From: Echinostoma caproni
Taxonomy: Eukaryota > Platyhelminthes > Trematoda > Plagiorchiida > Echinostomatidae
Length of the DNA: 17,701 nucleotides
NCBI GenBank assembly: GCA_900618425.1
Contig: UZAN01048305.1
Span: forward strand, 6,701 to 24,401
Direction: 5' to 3'
Both the position numbers and the translations under genes were made by a program. Positions 1 through 10,314 of this stretch are shown one piece after another (position 1 is the first letter of the stretch; the number at the start of each line of letters is the position of its first letter). The notes under the pieces are model-generated. The model searched no databases and had not been told where the DNA came from. It saw only the letters and a program-made list of their open reading frames with translations.

Positions 1-24
1 TGGTGGTGGTGGTGGTGGTAGTGG
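1..24. repeat. TGG microsatellite at the window edge
   Basis: Six tandem TGG units, then TAG TGG; the array may continue to the left. In frame 2 it reads as a glycine run that opens into 119 codons ending at 358, but the peptide after it has no recognised domain. Confidence 0.9.
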
Positions 25-947
25 TTCATCGGCATTGCGTAGGAGTGTGTACGAGTGGGTCTGCGCATCTTACCGATCACGTGTGGCCCAGGAACAATCT
101 ATATGTTTCTCTAGTCATGAATCACCTTACTATTTGGATGGCACAACAAGAAACGAGATAAATTTTAGCATCGAGCCAGATCCACTGAGTCTTGATTGTA
201 CCGGGTGTCAGGGTGCAATGTTGCCTTACATAATACCGTTTCTAGCTGTATACGGTAGAATACAAACATGTCAGCACAGGAATGAGTCCGTTTTTGTAGG
301 ACGAGTGTGTATTATGTGGAAAAAATCAAACACAGAAACTGTTTTTGAACGTGTATAAATGCATTAAAACTAAACTGTGAATCACTCCACAGAACAACTT
401 TTCTCTCTTCCTAATCAGTCAATCATTCACATTGCTTTTGAAAGTTCTGCTCTCCTGTTATCGCCAATGACGTGCAGGTGCATAATGTTTGTCATAAACT
501 TATCTAAAAGCGGTCTTAGTCGATTAGATTAGAAGCATTTAATTCACAAAATGTTACCGGCAAATCATCTTCCCGATCATTCGATTTGAGTTAATGTTGA
601 CAATAGTGAGCAGGACGGAACTAAAAGCAGATTGGGGCGAAAGCCACCGCGTTAGCAGTAACAGTACGAGAATAGTTTCGCTGAGGAGGTTTTGGTGGGA
701 ATTTCTGATAAGCTCTGCAGTGCTCCTTAGGAATTTCATAAGAGCGAGAACACACATTGTCACAGAACATGTTTAATTCAACTGTTTCGTGTTGTCTCTT
801 CTGCTGTGTGTAAACATCCATGTGGACAACGAAAACACTCGATTAGACAAAATCAATGCGAAGGTAAAAGGTCACCAGTCAAATTCGTGATCATTGGAGG
901 GAAAGGGTGGGAGAACATGCTCATCGATCGGAACCACAGTGGCAGAC
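25..947. other. No gene recognised
   Basis: The longest frame (2-358, plus) opens from the TGG repeat and gives a Cys-containing peptide without a known domain or clear splice sites. The other frames are short, overlap each other on both strands and have no recognisable product. Confidence 0.4.
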
Positions 948-1220
948 CTACCATGGCAAGGTAAGAATGGCAACAAAGTCTAGTTGTTTGAAGAGGTCTG
1001 GTTTGTGACGCCGCATGGCTATGGCCTCAGTAAACCGTAACAACCGCCCAGTTTTCTGTTGGCTTAATACCCGGAATGCTTGCTTTGGATCGATGTAAAT
1101 TTTACACTTCAGCGAATGGCGAACAAAAGAGCTGGAGAGAATCTTCGAGCTATTGAGCACCGAATTTCTCGCGACGTGTTCATATTGGCCAAAGTCTCTC
1201 ACTTCTTCCGATATGTACAT
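948..1220 (-). pseudogene. Penelope-like retroelement, GIY-YIG domain C-terminal fragment
   Basis: Ninety open codons end in LTLPW and a TAG. The peptide carries the blocks VARNSVLNSSKI, IDPKQAFRVL, GRLLRFTEAIAMRRHKPDL and FVAILTLPW. From memory of flatworm Penelope-like elements, the end of the GIY-YIG endonuclease domain reads in this order: an EH..RNS..S.I..H stretch, then a (V)DP..AF.V. block, then LRF.EA.AIR..KP.L, then L.LPW. The GIY-YIG motif proper should lie just upstream; MYISEEVRD at the frame's start may be a decayed YIG..(R).L..R block. No reverse transcriptase domain was found above 1220, so this is a 5'-truncated or decayed copy. Penelope-like elements insert by target-primed reverse transcription in the nucleus. 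The assignment rests on remembered family patterns, not on an alignment. Confidence 0.5.
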
Positions 1221-2895
1221 ATATTCAAGTGAATACTAAGCACACACATGCATAGCATTCTTGAAACATTCGGTGATAGTCTCGGAAACGCAAAATTCTG
1301 GAACAACGTGAACTGATTTACTATGATGCGCTTTGTTCTCCATTTCTTTGTCTTCATGTCAGCCTCAATTCTGCTAGTACTTGTGTCCTTCCATGCAGCA
1401 TGGTTCCGCTTTGCTTTACGATTGATCCGTAAGGGTAATAAAAGGAATACTAACGCCACTAACTCTTTTTAATCATCAGCTTTCCATACTACATGCATGA
1501 ATAGAAAAATGTCTCAAATTAGTAGAGGGACCACATTCACACGCTGCATCCACGTAACAGAACTCTTCCAATTTGGGAAAACGCATTGATACGTCACTTT
1601 TCATCGTGCACCGCTATAAATCGTTTCAAATGTGGACCTCGCTGGATTTCATCGCTAATTTCCTCGAGAGAATCGCATATCCACACCTTCAAACCCAATC
1701 TGTTATAAAGGGGCTGAAATTGGATTCCAAGATTTAGAGTCCCAATTGAATTTAAAGATCAGGATGCTACCCAGAATGTTGGTAGAGTTACACAGCTCCA
1801 CCAAGGAAAGAAAACAACCCAGCGTAATTCAGTTAAATTACGCAGTAAAGCAGCCTACTCGGGGACTGTATAAAATGAGGATGATGACAACAAGATGGAT
1901 CTAGGTGAACCATGTGGTTCGGCAGTTTAGAATATACAGAAGTTAATTCTGCTTTCGAATCAAATAGTTCCATTCTTCCTGGTGTATATCACCCATGGTT
2001 CAGCACGGGTTCGATCGAGTCCTTCCCTGTGAAGTCTAGTGCAAAACTGATTGGTCGTCATGTCGTGGACAGAAAAACCGGAAACTTTATGCGTGGTGAC
2101 CAAATGATTGGTGTCTTTGAATTCTACCTAGTGGGTTCCGGGCCTGAGATCTGGACCGGTGAATGAATTCACTCTATTGTGGATATCTGACAAATTGAGA
2201 NCAGTTGTACGCTCATTCATTATGCTCCCCATAACGTCCCCTTTGTACTGTATCGGATAAAATTCATTCTGCAATAAATTCCGGGTGAATTCCTACAGAA
2301 AAACAGTTCACTGATTAAGCGCGTCCTCCTTTTGTGAGCGATAAGAAGGGCCATGGATCTGCAACGTGATCATACGAATAAAGCGTCGGCACTGGGCGAT
2401 TGTATCTAGTGCGTTTTTTGAGAATAATGCATTCACTACTAAACTCGAAATTCTCAAAATCTGATAACACAATGAAATGTAGGTACTGTGAGAGATATCG
2501 ATTTTCCAATCGTCTTCCTGAATCGTATTGGAAATGTATTCCTGTCGTAGAACATACCGCATTATCTCGGCGGTGATAGCTATCCCGAATACGGGTCAAC
2601 CAGCTGCACAAACTAAAATACTACACTTCAATATGGCGTGGATCGAAATCGAGTATCACTAGTTCAGAGTGAGGACTGTTTCAACATATCGTGTGGTGAT
2701 TTTAAGGTCCTATTATGGATGAATCGAATACCGTATGACATTAACTAAAGGGAAAACTATCTCAAATAATGGACTCCAGAAATAGAAATTACTAAATGTG
2801 CCATAAGCGGTATTTTGGATGGAAATATTTTTGATAACTGTCAATGAGCACTGTGTTTGCACCCTGTTTGAGAAGTGTCAGCAGGGCACACATTT
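1221..2895. other. No gene recognised
   Basis: Several frames of 84-98 codons occur: 1912-2166 plus, and two overlapping minus frames at 2308-2611. None has a family motif. The 1912 frame (MWFGSLEYTEVNS...) has an ATG start but no supporting splice or promoter signal. The two overlapping minus frames argue against either being selected. One ambiguous base lies at about 2202. Confidence 0.4.
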
Positions 2896-2972
2896 TCTGC
2901 CCCTGCTGGGACGCGAACCACGAACCGTCAGGTTGGAAGTAAAAACCCTTACCGTTGGTCGATGGTCATCAT
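2896..2972 (-). repeat. tRNA-like segment, probable SINE head or tRNA pseudogene
   Basis: Minus strand: a B-box-like GGTTCGCGTCC begins at 2919, and an A-box-like TCGACCAACGG begins at 2962 (five of seven fixed positions match). The start-to-start spacing of 43 bases is that of a real tRNA gene, and the bases between (GTAAGGGTTTTTACTTCCAACC) look like a worn D arm and anticodon arm. The acceptor stem does not pair, so this is not a working tRNA gene. A tRNA-derived SINE is the simplest explanation; the rest of the element and its ends cannot be placed from one copy. Confidence 0.45.
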
Positions 2973-4354
2973 CTTGTGCTAAATGGCTCTTTTAATTTAG
3001 CGCATCAAGTATGGATTACACCATTCGATTTTCACACCCACCAGGTACTGTTGATGGTCTCCCAAAATTGCAACCCACACCCAGGATCAGTACAGTGCTG
3101 GTTGCCTTGAAACAATCGACTGGGCTAGTCCAAACATGATAATCTAAGCGGTATATTGTTTTGTATTTAAAAATGCTGACAGAAACCAAAGGTCATACAT
3201 AAAAAATAAAAGCTTACCGTTTCTGACATCCACTCCACTTAAAGTGAACTCCTTTCACATAAGCGGCTCCACTCAGAGGATAAAGAAGACGATTAACAAA
3301 AATGTATCTTTATTGCACCTTCGTCAGACATCTGACATTACTAAGACAGTTTGCAGCACAGCATGCGATCGTCACACCTCGTTTATTCACCAAGCTTTAT
3401 AAAATAACCTTCGTCAAAATTAAAATTTGTCAACATTCGTTGACCCCAAAATGTTCCGATAATTTTTGATCTGACTCACCCAAAACGGTATATCTAAAGT
3501 TTGTGTGTGTTGCTTCTAAAGGTTGCGAGTCTAGGTTAAAGAATGGAGGGTTTTGGTTAAAGCCTGATGGGAAAAGTTGCAGTTCTGACTTGCAGAATTA
3601 CTTTGATTGGATATCCGTTCCCTTTCATTAGTGTTATCCATGTGTAATCCCTGTATTTCTTGGGGTAGTCACTTCATGGGACCTCCTTTCCCGACGCTTT
3701 TTACCAGTCAACTGTATCTCGGGGATGGGGTTTCCCCATAAATTGAGGTATGTAACGCTTCTCGACTTACTGCCTCGCTCCCTCTCTCGTACGCGTTGAT
3801 CACCAAACCTGGTGATCCTCTTGCCTAAACTGACGGTGCGTTTTCTACGAATCACTCAATCACTCATTGTACGTTAATCCGGTACAACGACGACAGTGGG
3901 TCTTTCATCAACATGTGTATCGTAAAGCAAGACAAACCACGACGGAATCCGCATTTCTCATTGGACGGTTCGAATCTATTGTCGTTTAGGCGGGAACATC
4001 ACAAAGGCATAAACAGTTTAAACCAATGATATCAATGCGCACGAAACTTGACAATCGAACGGCGCATGACTTCTTCTCGGATTGGCAGATACCCCTTTAC
4101 ATACAAACACAAACGTAATCACATGCATTAGGAACAAAGCAAGTTAAAACTGGATGTTGGATCAGAGGCTGAGTTAGTGTAAAATAGTATGCTCACTTCT
4201 AGTATGCGAAATTTTGTCACAGAGTTGCGTCGATCCCGCCACAAATCTTTTGTTGTTTACGAACATTCTGCTTTTTAAATCCAAGCGCCCTACGACGTGG
4301 TATCCGCTAAATAACTTGCGCATGCCGGTGGAACTAACCTGCTTTAATTTTTGA
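2973..4354. other. No gene recognised; possible SINE body at the left edge
   Basis: The first 150-200 bases adjoin the tRNA-like head and may be flanking DNA. The rest has no long frame; a minus-strand frame at 3634-3855 is rich in Arg/Lys/Glu (RERERG) and looks like low-complexity translation rather than a protein. Confidence 0.4.
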
Positions 4355-4939
4355 AGTGTCGGCGTACATCACAGAAAGCTGGATTGTCAGGACCTAGCTA
4401 CCAATATACTTCTGAAGCATGGCATGCACCTGGTAGGACAGATGGATACACGATGTCGATGGGGAACTTTGAGCATCAAGGATTGGGTACTAGCACGTGG
4501 CCGCTTGATCTTCCACGGTCAAAATTTAGTACGTGCTCTTATGAATATCTCCATTAGAGAGAAGGTTTTGCCGAAGCGAATATTAACTGTAGCTGATCGA
4601 GTAATATCCGGCTGGCAAAACGTAAAACCGTTGACCGATTGATTCGGTCAAACAGTTTACTTCAGGCGCGTTGCTTGTAACCTGAGGAACCTACCCATTC
4701 TGGGAAGGGAAACAAACATCAAGATGAGACGTGGTGTGATGCACCTATGTGACCCAATGAAATACACAGGATGGCTTCTTGTTAAACCGTAGATCCAATC
4801 ATGTCTAGAAGGTCAACAAATAGATGTCAGACAAAATCTGATCTCCTGGTTCTCCAAGGTTGTGAATCCGACTGAAATAGGCGTCTCAATCGGACATCAT
4901 GAGACGATGAAGCTCACTCACCAGGTCAGCGTAGTGATA
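4355..4939 (+). pseudogene. Unrecognised coding relic: 195 codons with two stops
   Basis: One frame (starting SVGVHHRKLDCQDL) stays open for 195 codons except for a TGA at 4640-4642 and a TAG near 4790. About ten stops would be expected by chance in this composition, so I infer past coding. Internal blocks include LVGQMDTRCRWGTLSIKDW, IREKVLPKRILTVADRVISG, QTVYFRRVACNLRNLPILG and KMRRGVMHLCDPM. I do not recognise a family. It shows no catalytic motif of reverse transcriptase, integrase or protease that I can name. It lies about 660 bases upstream of an RTE-like relic on the same strand, so it may be another part of a transposable element, but it does not resemble the endonuclease domain of the copy at 7373. 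A decayed host gene or gag-like protein is also possible. Confidence 0.35.
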
Positions 4940-5599
4940 ATCTAACTAAACAAAAAATCAAGTGTTCACCAGTGCACATAGGGAAGAATTGTACGGTAAA
5001 TATACCGAATTCATATAAACGAGTCACGGCTCTGATATAATAATAATAATAATAATAGCAATAATAATAATTGTGTAGGCCGGTGATTTTACCCGCGCAG
5101 ATTAGAAAAGTAAACCCATCCAAGCCTGTCCAGATTGTTCCACCTTGCTCATTCAGTGAACAGATGACGACCATTGGGTTGGTCCAGTTCTACGCAGATT
5201 ATCAGTTGTTCTCTTATTAAGCACCAACTTTGGATACGGCTCTCGACTGACAGAAACATGTCATTCTAGTTTAACGAGCATGTCGACAAAAAACTACCCG
5301 CATGAGTGTGATCTAAAGTTGTCGTAGCTCAGTGATGAGATTGACCACACACTAACTATTATGCGCTTCAACTCATTGGTCTACGGCAAAAATCGCAGCC
5401 TTGGTTATTTCATCATTGTCTGTCTACAGCAGCTGTTTGCATCCACTATGAGGAAATGCTTTATCAAAACTACCGCAACGTGGCGGAGTAGGTCAAAAGA
5501 GGGATCAAATTAGACGTGCCATGCATTCGGCAGCACACTTGGCTTACGAAGCCGAGCACGATGTCCACGGATGACAGTGGATCTGTTTGGAGTCCACAG
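4940..5599. other. Spacer with TAA repeat; possible worn endonuclease of RTE copy 1
   Basis: Apart from the microsatellite, nothing is firmly recognised. The expected place of the endonuclease of fragment 1 is here, and short stretches near 5400-5600 could be its remains, but no motif as clear as SAYAP or SDH was found. Confidence 0.35.
5038..5071. repeat. TAA microsatellite
   Basis: About eleven copies of TAA/ATA, interrupted once by GCA. Read on the minus strand it makes a poly-tyrosine run in an open frame (4926-5174) that has no other support. Confidence 0.9.
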
Positions 5600-6440
5600 T
5601 CCTTATGGAACCAAGGCGAAAAAACTTAATCTGGCAGGATCAACATAGAAACAGTCTATACATGCAACGTTACATCATGAAAAGGTTTAAGAAAGGTGAT
5701 GAAAACTGGAGGGTCATGATAGCAAGTAAAATGGAAGTAACCACTATGCATGATGCACATTATTAGAGACCGTTAGCAAAGCTATTTGTGATAAACGTGA
5801 CCAGGGCATACACAAAAAGAATCTATGGATTACTCGATGGACAGAGTATTTTAGCTATTAGTTCAGTTGGCCTAGTGCCAACCTGGCTATTCCGACGTTT
5901 GTAATCGAAGCTCAACGGGAATGAACATTGGAGCCCCTACGCAACCAGAGGAAGCATTCAATCACTAAAGAAAACAAAAGCAGCCGGGTCTGACGGTCTT
6001 CCTTCATTCGTTTTCAAGCTGTAGCGTAACTCCCTCATCGACTCTATTACCAACACCATTTGGTTCCGATTATCACAAAAGTGTTGACCTCTGAGCTACT
6101 TTATCAACTGACACCGTTACGAGTAATGACCATTCGCGAACAGTAAGCAGGATCCGCACAAACTCGGGATCGCATCAACTAAATTTTCACATCAACAACT
6201 CAGCCAGCTGGGAATCCCAAATGAGTTCGATTCTTCGCAGAGGAATGCCCCAGAACTGTGTAGGCCTATTAAGGTCATTGTACTCGCATACTTCTTGTGA
6301 AGTAAAGGTCTATGACGAGCCAAGAGAATCATTCGCAACTAGTAACGGCGTTCGTTAAGGGTGCCCTATTTCGCCGTTCTTGTTAAATTTCGTCCAAGGC
6401 AAAATGCGGGAGTATACACTAAGTGGTTTCAAAAATGCCA
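5600..6440 (+). mobile_element. RTE-like non-LTR retrotransposon, decayed fragment 1
   Basis: The fragment covers the linker between endonuclease and reverse transcriptase plus the first RT blocks, in several frames. In order: a basic stretch (MQRYIMKRFKKGDENW, from 5661), RWTEYFSY, a TAG at 5859-5861, FSWPSANLA, then SLKKTKAAGSDGLPS (about 5962-6006), a catalytic-region relic LRRGMPQNCVGLLRSLYSHTS, and TSNGVR-stop-GCPISPFLLNFV. The stop at 6356-6358 is TAA where this block normally has a glutamine. After about 6440 the YADD region cannot be found. Neighbour: a second, nearly full copy in the same orientation begins about 250 bases later. The endonuclease part is absent or unrecognisable. Confidence 0.8.
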
Positions 6441-6965
6441 CTATTCAATAGGCATGTGGGAAAAAGTTATCACAGCCTCGATTTTCTGTTCAAATATATG
6501 GAGGGTACCTAAAGCGCACTTGGTAGCTCAACAGGTCGTGTTACTCCATTCGGTATACACTTTACACCCTTAAGACGCAAAGTGAAGCAGCAAAGACTGG
6601 ATGTCGTCTATCTCGGATCTGATTCTTGGTAGTCAGGAATTAGCTAAAGCGGACTACTTCTACTTAGGTTTTGGGAGAGCAGAGCTGCATGCTACACTGC
6701 GCGTCCTCAGGTCGCGGATAGAGGAACGGCCGTCATCCTGCTGCTAACCGTGAATAGGTTGGGCTAAGCCCGCCCCCTTCCTCGAATAATCAGTTGCGGA
6801 CGATTAGCGGCAGTGCTCGAGGATGTGGTGGGTTCACCTCCTAGCAAGGGTTCTCCGCACAGCGCTGTGACTTGGCGACTGTGGTTCACCATTAAAATGG
6901 CCATTGCCCCATGTCGAGATAAATTGTTAAACAAGGTTTTCCAGAACAGGTAAATGAACTAAATA

Positions 6966-7370
6966 ATGTTCACCGGCTCATTTGGAATATCGCTGCTGCC
7001 TTGCAATCCGCGGTTGGTTACGCAAAGGCTAGAGTGCACCCTCGAACAATCCCTACTCTGGGCCGGGTGGCCGATTAGTACAGCAGCCCACAACGCCTCC
7101 AATGATGAGTTTCCCGAATCTTACGTTTCTTCAGTCTACGGTTTCATTACTCAGCAAATAACATTCAACACCATTCACACACTCGTGTCTCTCCCGTTTT
7201 GTCTTCAACTCCCTGACACACCTAACTCGGGTTCTTCAGGCGACCGTACTAATAGTATTAATTCAGATAGAAACTCTGCCGCTGTTCTCTCGTTTCCTAC
7301 CTCAACTACTGTCCAGGTCCCGCCGAATCCTCCACAGGTTGAAGCCTCTCTTTGCCCTCAATACCCATTC
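6966..7370 (+). pseudogene. N-terminal region of the RTE-like polyprotein (relic)
   Basis: One frame is open for 140 codons (6966-7385). It is rich in Ser, Pro, Thr and Asn, with no catalytic motif, and ends in sequence (SLCPQYPF) that leads into the TNVRIGVL block of the endonuclease after a frameshift near 7370. Related elements carry a similar low-complexity leader before the endonuclease. No zinc-knuckle or other RNA-binding motif was seen. Confidence 0.5.
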
Positions 7371-7372
7371 AA

Positions 7373-8154
7373 ACTAATGTGCGTATAGGCGTACTCTGAT
7401 GCATATAGGACGACAGGTGTATTTAGTTCGTACGCTCAAGACACTAGTCATCTATACGGGTTGTATCCAAGCTACTCAGATTCATAACTCCAGCTCCATT
7501 ATCCGATCGACTTCCCCATCAAACCCATCTGCGAAGCTTCACTTGCACCTCTCTGGGGACTCTGAAGCTGCGACTTCCGGTGGTGCTGACGTTGACGTGG
7601 CTCTCAGTGAGAGAACTGAAGAAGTGATCCTAGATTGGATCCTAGTGGACAGTAGGTTGGGCGCAGTGGGAATCAGAGATTCATGCAAAGTAAGTAGTCC
7701 TCGCACCGATAGACGAAACTCGTTTATCGTATCGGCATACGCTCCAACGGACTGTAGTCCAGATGTAGACAACGATGAATTTTAACCGTAATCTACATGA
7801 CCTACTACCTAAAGCCAACCGGAGTGATACCTTGATTTTAAGTAGATGTCAATGCCAGAGTAGACCGGCTGATTTTGGATGAGATGTGTCCAAGTCCTTT
7901 CGGACTAGATTCCTGTCACTCGGAAAACGGGGAGCAGCGGTTGGCTCCATGTTCCGACCACCGCCTATTCCTCAGCAGTACGAACTTCAGACGTTTCAAC
8001 TGCCGGTACGCCACTTGGTGTCTGCGCTCCTCGAGCCAGCGATGAACGCAAACCAACCACATCGCTATAACACACACACACACATGTTGGGGCTGCATAC
8101 AAGACCGCCGATCGCAATGAAGCACGCCCATCGAATCCGACCACGCACTAGTTT
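7373..8154 (+). pseudogene. Apurinic-like endonuclease domain of copy 2 (relic)
   Basis: This domain nicks target DNA to start insertion. Blocks appear in family order: TNVRIGVL (7373), VRTLKTLVI..GCIQATQIHNSSS (frame 1), RRNSFIVSAYAPTDCSPD (about 7711-7762), VDVNARV (from 7842, frame 3), SENGEQRL.PCSDHRLFLSSTNFRR, TQTNHIAI (8046-8069) and SDHALVYAKL (8136-8165). Damage is clear: the metal-binding Glu of the ETR motif is Ala (ATQ); the D of the IDHI motif is Asn (AAC at 8055-8057); a frameshift lies between 7785 and 7842; an in-frame TGA sits at 8043-8045; and another frame change lies around the CA run. The terminal SDH pair survives. The domain cannot be active. Confidence 0.82.
8071..8084. 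repeat. Short CA microsatellite inside the endonuclease relic
   Basis: Seven CA units. They sit where the endonuclease reading changes frame (TQTNHIAI is followed by out-of-frame sequence), so slippage or expansion here probably helped break the frame. Confidence 0.7.
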
Positions 8155-8538
8155 ATGCAAAGCTGTTCCATGTACTTCGGTGAGCCTTCCAAAAGCACGA
8201 CACAACGACGGTTAAACTGTGATAAGCTGTCCGAATCAGCTTGTCGAACCGTTTTTCAAAACGCGCTAGTTTGGAAGCTGAAACCAACCCCAACCGATGA
8301 AATAAACAGCACTAATCGGTTATCAATAATGCTCTGCATTCTGCTAGCTTAGTTTGTTGTAGTCTGGTCTGGTCGTGCCATGTCACCCTGGATTTCTGCG
8401 GAGTCTCGACACTTCCACGCACGCCGATCAACCCCGACCGACATCGAGCATGCTGAAACACGAATCTTAACGAGACGTAACTTCAAAGCAAGCCTACGCA
8501 TAGACCATGAAATCTGATGGACTAAACGCGAATAAGAG
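8155..8538 (+). pseudogene. Linker between endonuclease and reverse transcriptase, copy 2
   Basis: Frame 1 gives a peptide with RRLNCDKLSESACRTVFQNALVWKL, which fits the stretch after the SDH motif in RTE-like elements. Later frames give sequence such as ILTRRNFKASLRI before a frameshift. No catalytic role is known for this part. Confidence 0.6.
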
Positions 8539-9900
8539 ATGGACAGCGCTGTCGCCATTGGAAACTTCCGTAAGCTGTTCTATTTCATCCAGGTCACCGG
8601 CAGGAAAGCTCTGGGTGCGGACGAAAAAAAATCTGCGGAACTGATGGCTTGCCCATTCATAATCAACATCGACGTCTTGCACTCTGGACGGAGCACTTCG
8701 AGGCACAGTTTGGCTGACCACGAGCGTCAGTTTCTCACACAGCTACTCCGGTATACGTCTCATGGTCTGTCTCAACAGACCAACCTTCAAGGGCGAAAAT
8801 CCGTAAGGAAATTCAAGCCTTGGGATGTCACAAGGAGCTGAGTTCCAATGACCTTCCCAAAGTCTATAAAAAGATGGTGGAATGAAGTTTGTTAAAGAAT
8901 TAGTGCCTCTGTTCTCCAAAGTTTGGCATACTGAGCAGGTTCCCTCCTCGTTAGTGGAATCGATTGTCATCCCTATAATCAAAATGGTCCGCGCAATGAA
9001 TGCACTAATCATAGGAGTGTAAGCCTCACCCAAATAGCATCAAAGCTGTTGGCGTCCGTCATTCTTCGTAGGTTGCACAAGACGCGTAAGGAGTAGACCC
9101 ATGACGAGCAGACTGGGTGCGACACCGGGCGCAAGCCCATCGATAAGATCTTCACCCACCGACAGCTGCTAGAGCACCGTCAGGCCTATCAAAGACCAAT
9201 GAGCACTGTGTCCTTAGACGTCTGCGCGGCCTTCGACTCTGTCCATAGGACCGCACTACGGAACTGTTTGTTGAGGAGTGGAGTACCAGGGAAGTATTTG
9301 TCGATCCTCATACCTCAGGTCGGGTTAGGGCCCATGGCCATCTTTCGCCACCCTTCGCCGTCTCCAGTGGAGTTTGACAAGGCTGCCCTTTACCCTCATT
9401 CCTTTTCAACTTTGTCATAGAGGATTTTCTACGGAATGCTTTGTCCAGTCTAGCAAACGGTGGAGTCGAACTCCTAACAGGGAACAGAGTCCTTGACTTA
9501 GAATATGCCGACAGAATCGCCTTGCTGGGTGGCAATACACAGGTAGTCTAACACGCTTTGAACCGCTTGGCGATCGAGATATCCAGATATGATATGTGCA
9601 CCTTCCAACTGCAAAGTACTTGTTCAAGACTGGCAGGAATCTGTGCCTACACTCACCCTATGTGGTGATCAGCTGGAAGTAGATGAGAGCTTTAAGTAGC
9701 TAGAAAGCATGATCGCAGCAGGTGGTGGTATTGGGGAGGAGTTCACATCACGAACAGTGAATTCTAGAGCAGCTTTTGCCAACCTGTAACACCTGTGGTG
9801 CCGCCATGACATCCGCTTGTCCCTCGACGCGGTTCGGTGTTCTATTTGACGGTTGCCAGACCTGGCCCCTGCGCGTTGAGGATGCTAATCGACTTTCTGT
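8539..9900 (+). pseudogene. Reverse transcriptase domain of copy 2 (relic, YADD box lost)
   Basis: The domain copies element RNA into DNA at the nicked target. The entry is GNFRKLFYFIQVTGRKALG (frame 1), then in other frames IRKEIQALGCHK, KFVKELVPLFSKVWHTEQVP, SLTQIASKLLASVILRRLHK, and frame 1 again with VSLDVCAAFDSVHRTALRNCLLRSGVPGKYLSIL. The first catalytic Asp is kept (9217-9219). The GCPL block is read across a stop (GV-stop-QGCP) near 9385-9400, followed by FLFNFVIEDFLRNALSSLANGG and LDLEYADRIALLG. The YADD box is YADR: AGA at 9513-9515 replaces the second Asp, which by itself would abolish activity. Thumb sequence continues with further stops to about 9900. Confidence 0.85.
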
Positions 9901-10314
9901 ATTCGACCATTGATGTTTCCGAAGAATTGCTCGTGTCTGGTGGGAATATCGGGTGAGCAATGACGAGGTTCTTCTTCATGTGTTTGGTACTGATAGTCGT
10001 TCAATAACAGAAGTAATCACTCTACACCGCCTCCGATGGCTTGGTCACGTATTGCGTATGCCTGCCCATCGACTACCTTTCCGTGCTCTCTTTGCACGTA
10101 CTAAACAACGCTGGAAGAATCACCTCAACGATCAGATCATGTCATGGCGTAGATGCATGAAGAAGTTGCCTTCAGCTTTGGCTACGGTTGGTGCAGCCCG
10201 CCTTCCAGGTCGGGATCCAAGGGGTGAGGATTGACGCTGAGAGATACGGCCCCGAACAGAAGTCAGTGGTATGAATGCTGTGCGATCTGCCTGTTGAAAT
10301 CCGGAGCCCCATAA
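9901..10314 (+). pseudogene. C-terminal domain of the RTE-like polyprotein, copy 2
   Basis: This is the best-kept part. RIARVWWEY precedes a frame opening at 9953 with VSNDEVLLHVFGTDSRS, then LHRLRWLGHVLRMPAHRLP, RALFARTKQRWK and MKKLPSALATVGAARLPG, where the family would have GWGPRD but this copy has GRDPRGED and a stop at 10232-10234. One frame over, APNRSQWYECCAICLLKSGAP runs to TAA at 10312-10314. The LHRLRWLGHVLRMP block is a signature of the C-terminal region of these elements. Only one frameshift breaks it. Confidence 0.85.

Noticed and set aside
2..358. Plus-strand frame with glycine run as an exon
   Set aside because: The glycines come from a microsatellite, and the rest shows neither a domain nor convincing splice sites. 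It stays possible but unsupported.
1912..2166. 84-codon plus-strand frame as a small gene
   Set aside because: The length is within chance for this composition and no family motif, promoter or splice signal supports it.
3634..3855. Arg-rich minus-strand frame as a nuclear protein
   Set aside because: The composition reflects a CT-rich stretch on the plus strand; no domain or splice sites were seen.
4926..5174. Minus-strand frame with poly-tyrosine
   Set aside because: It is produced by the TAA microsatellite read in reverse.
6495..6530. A-box-like TAGCTCAACAGG suggesting a tRNA gene
   Set aside because: No B box follows at about 44 bases and no cloverleaf can be folded by eye.
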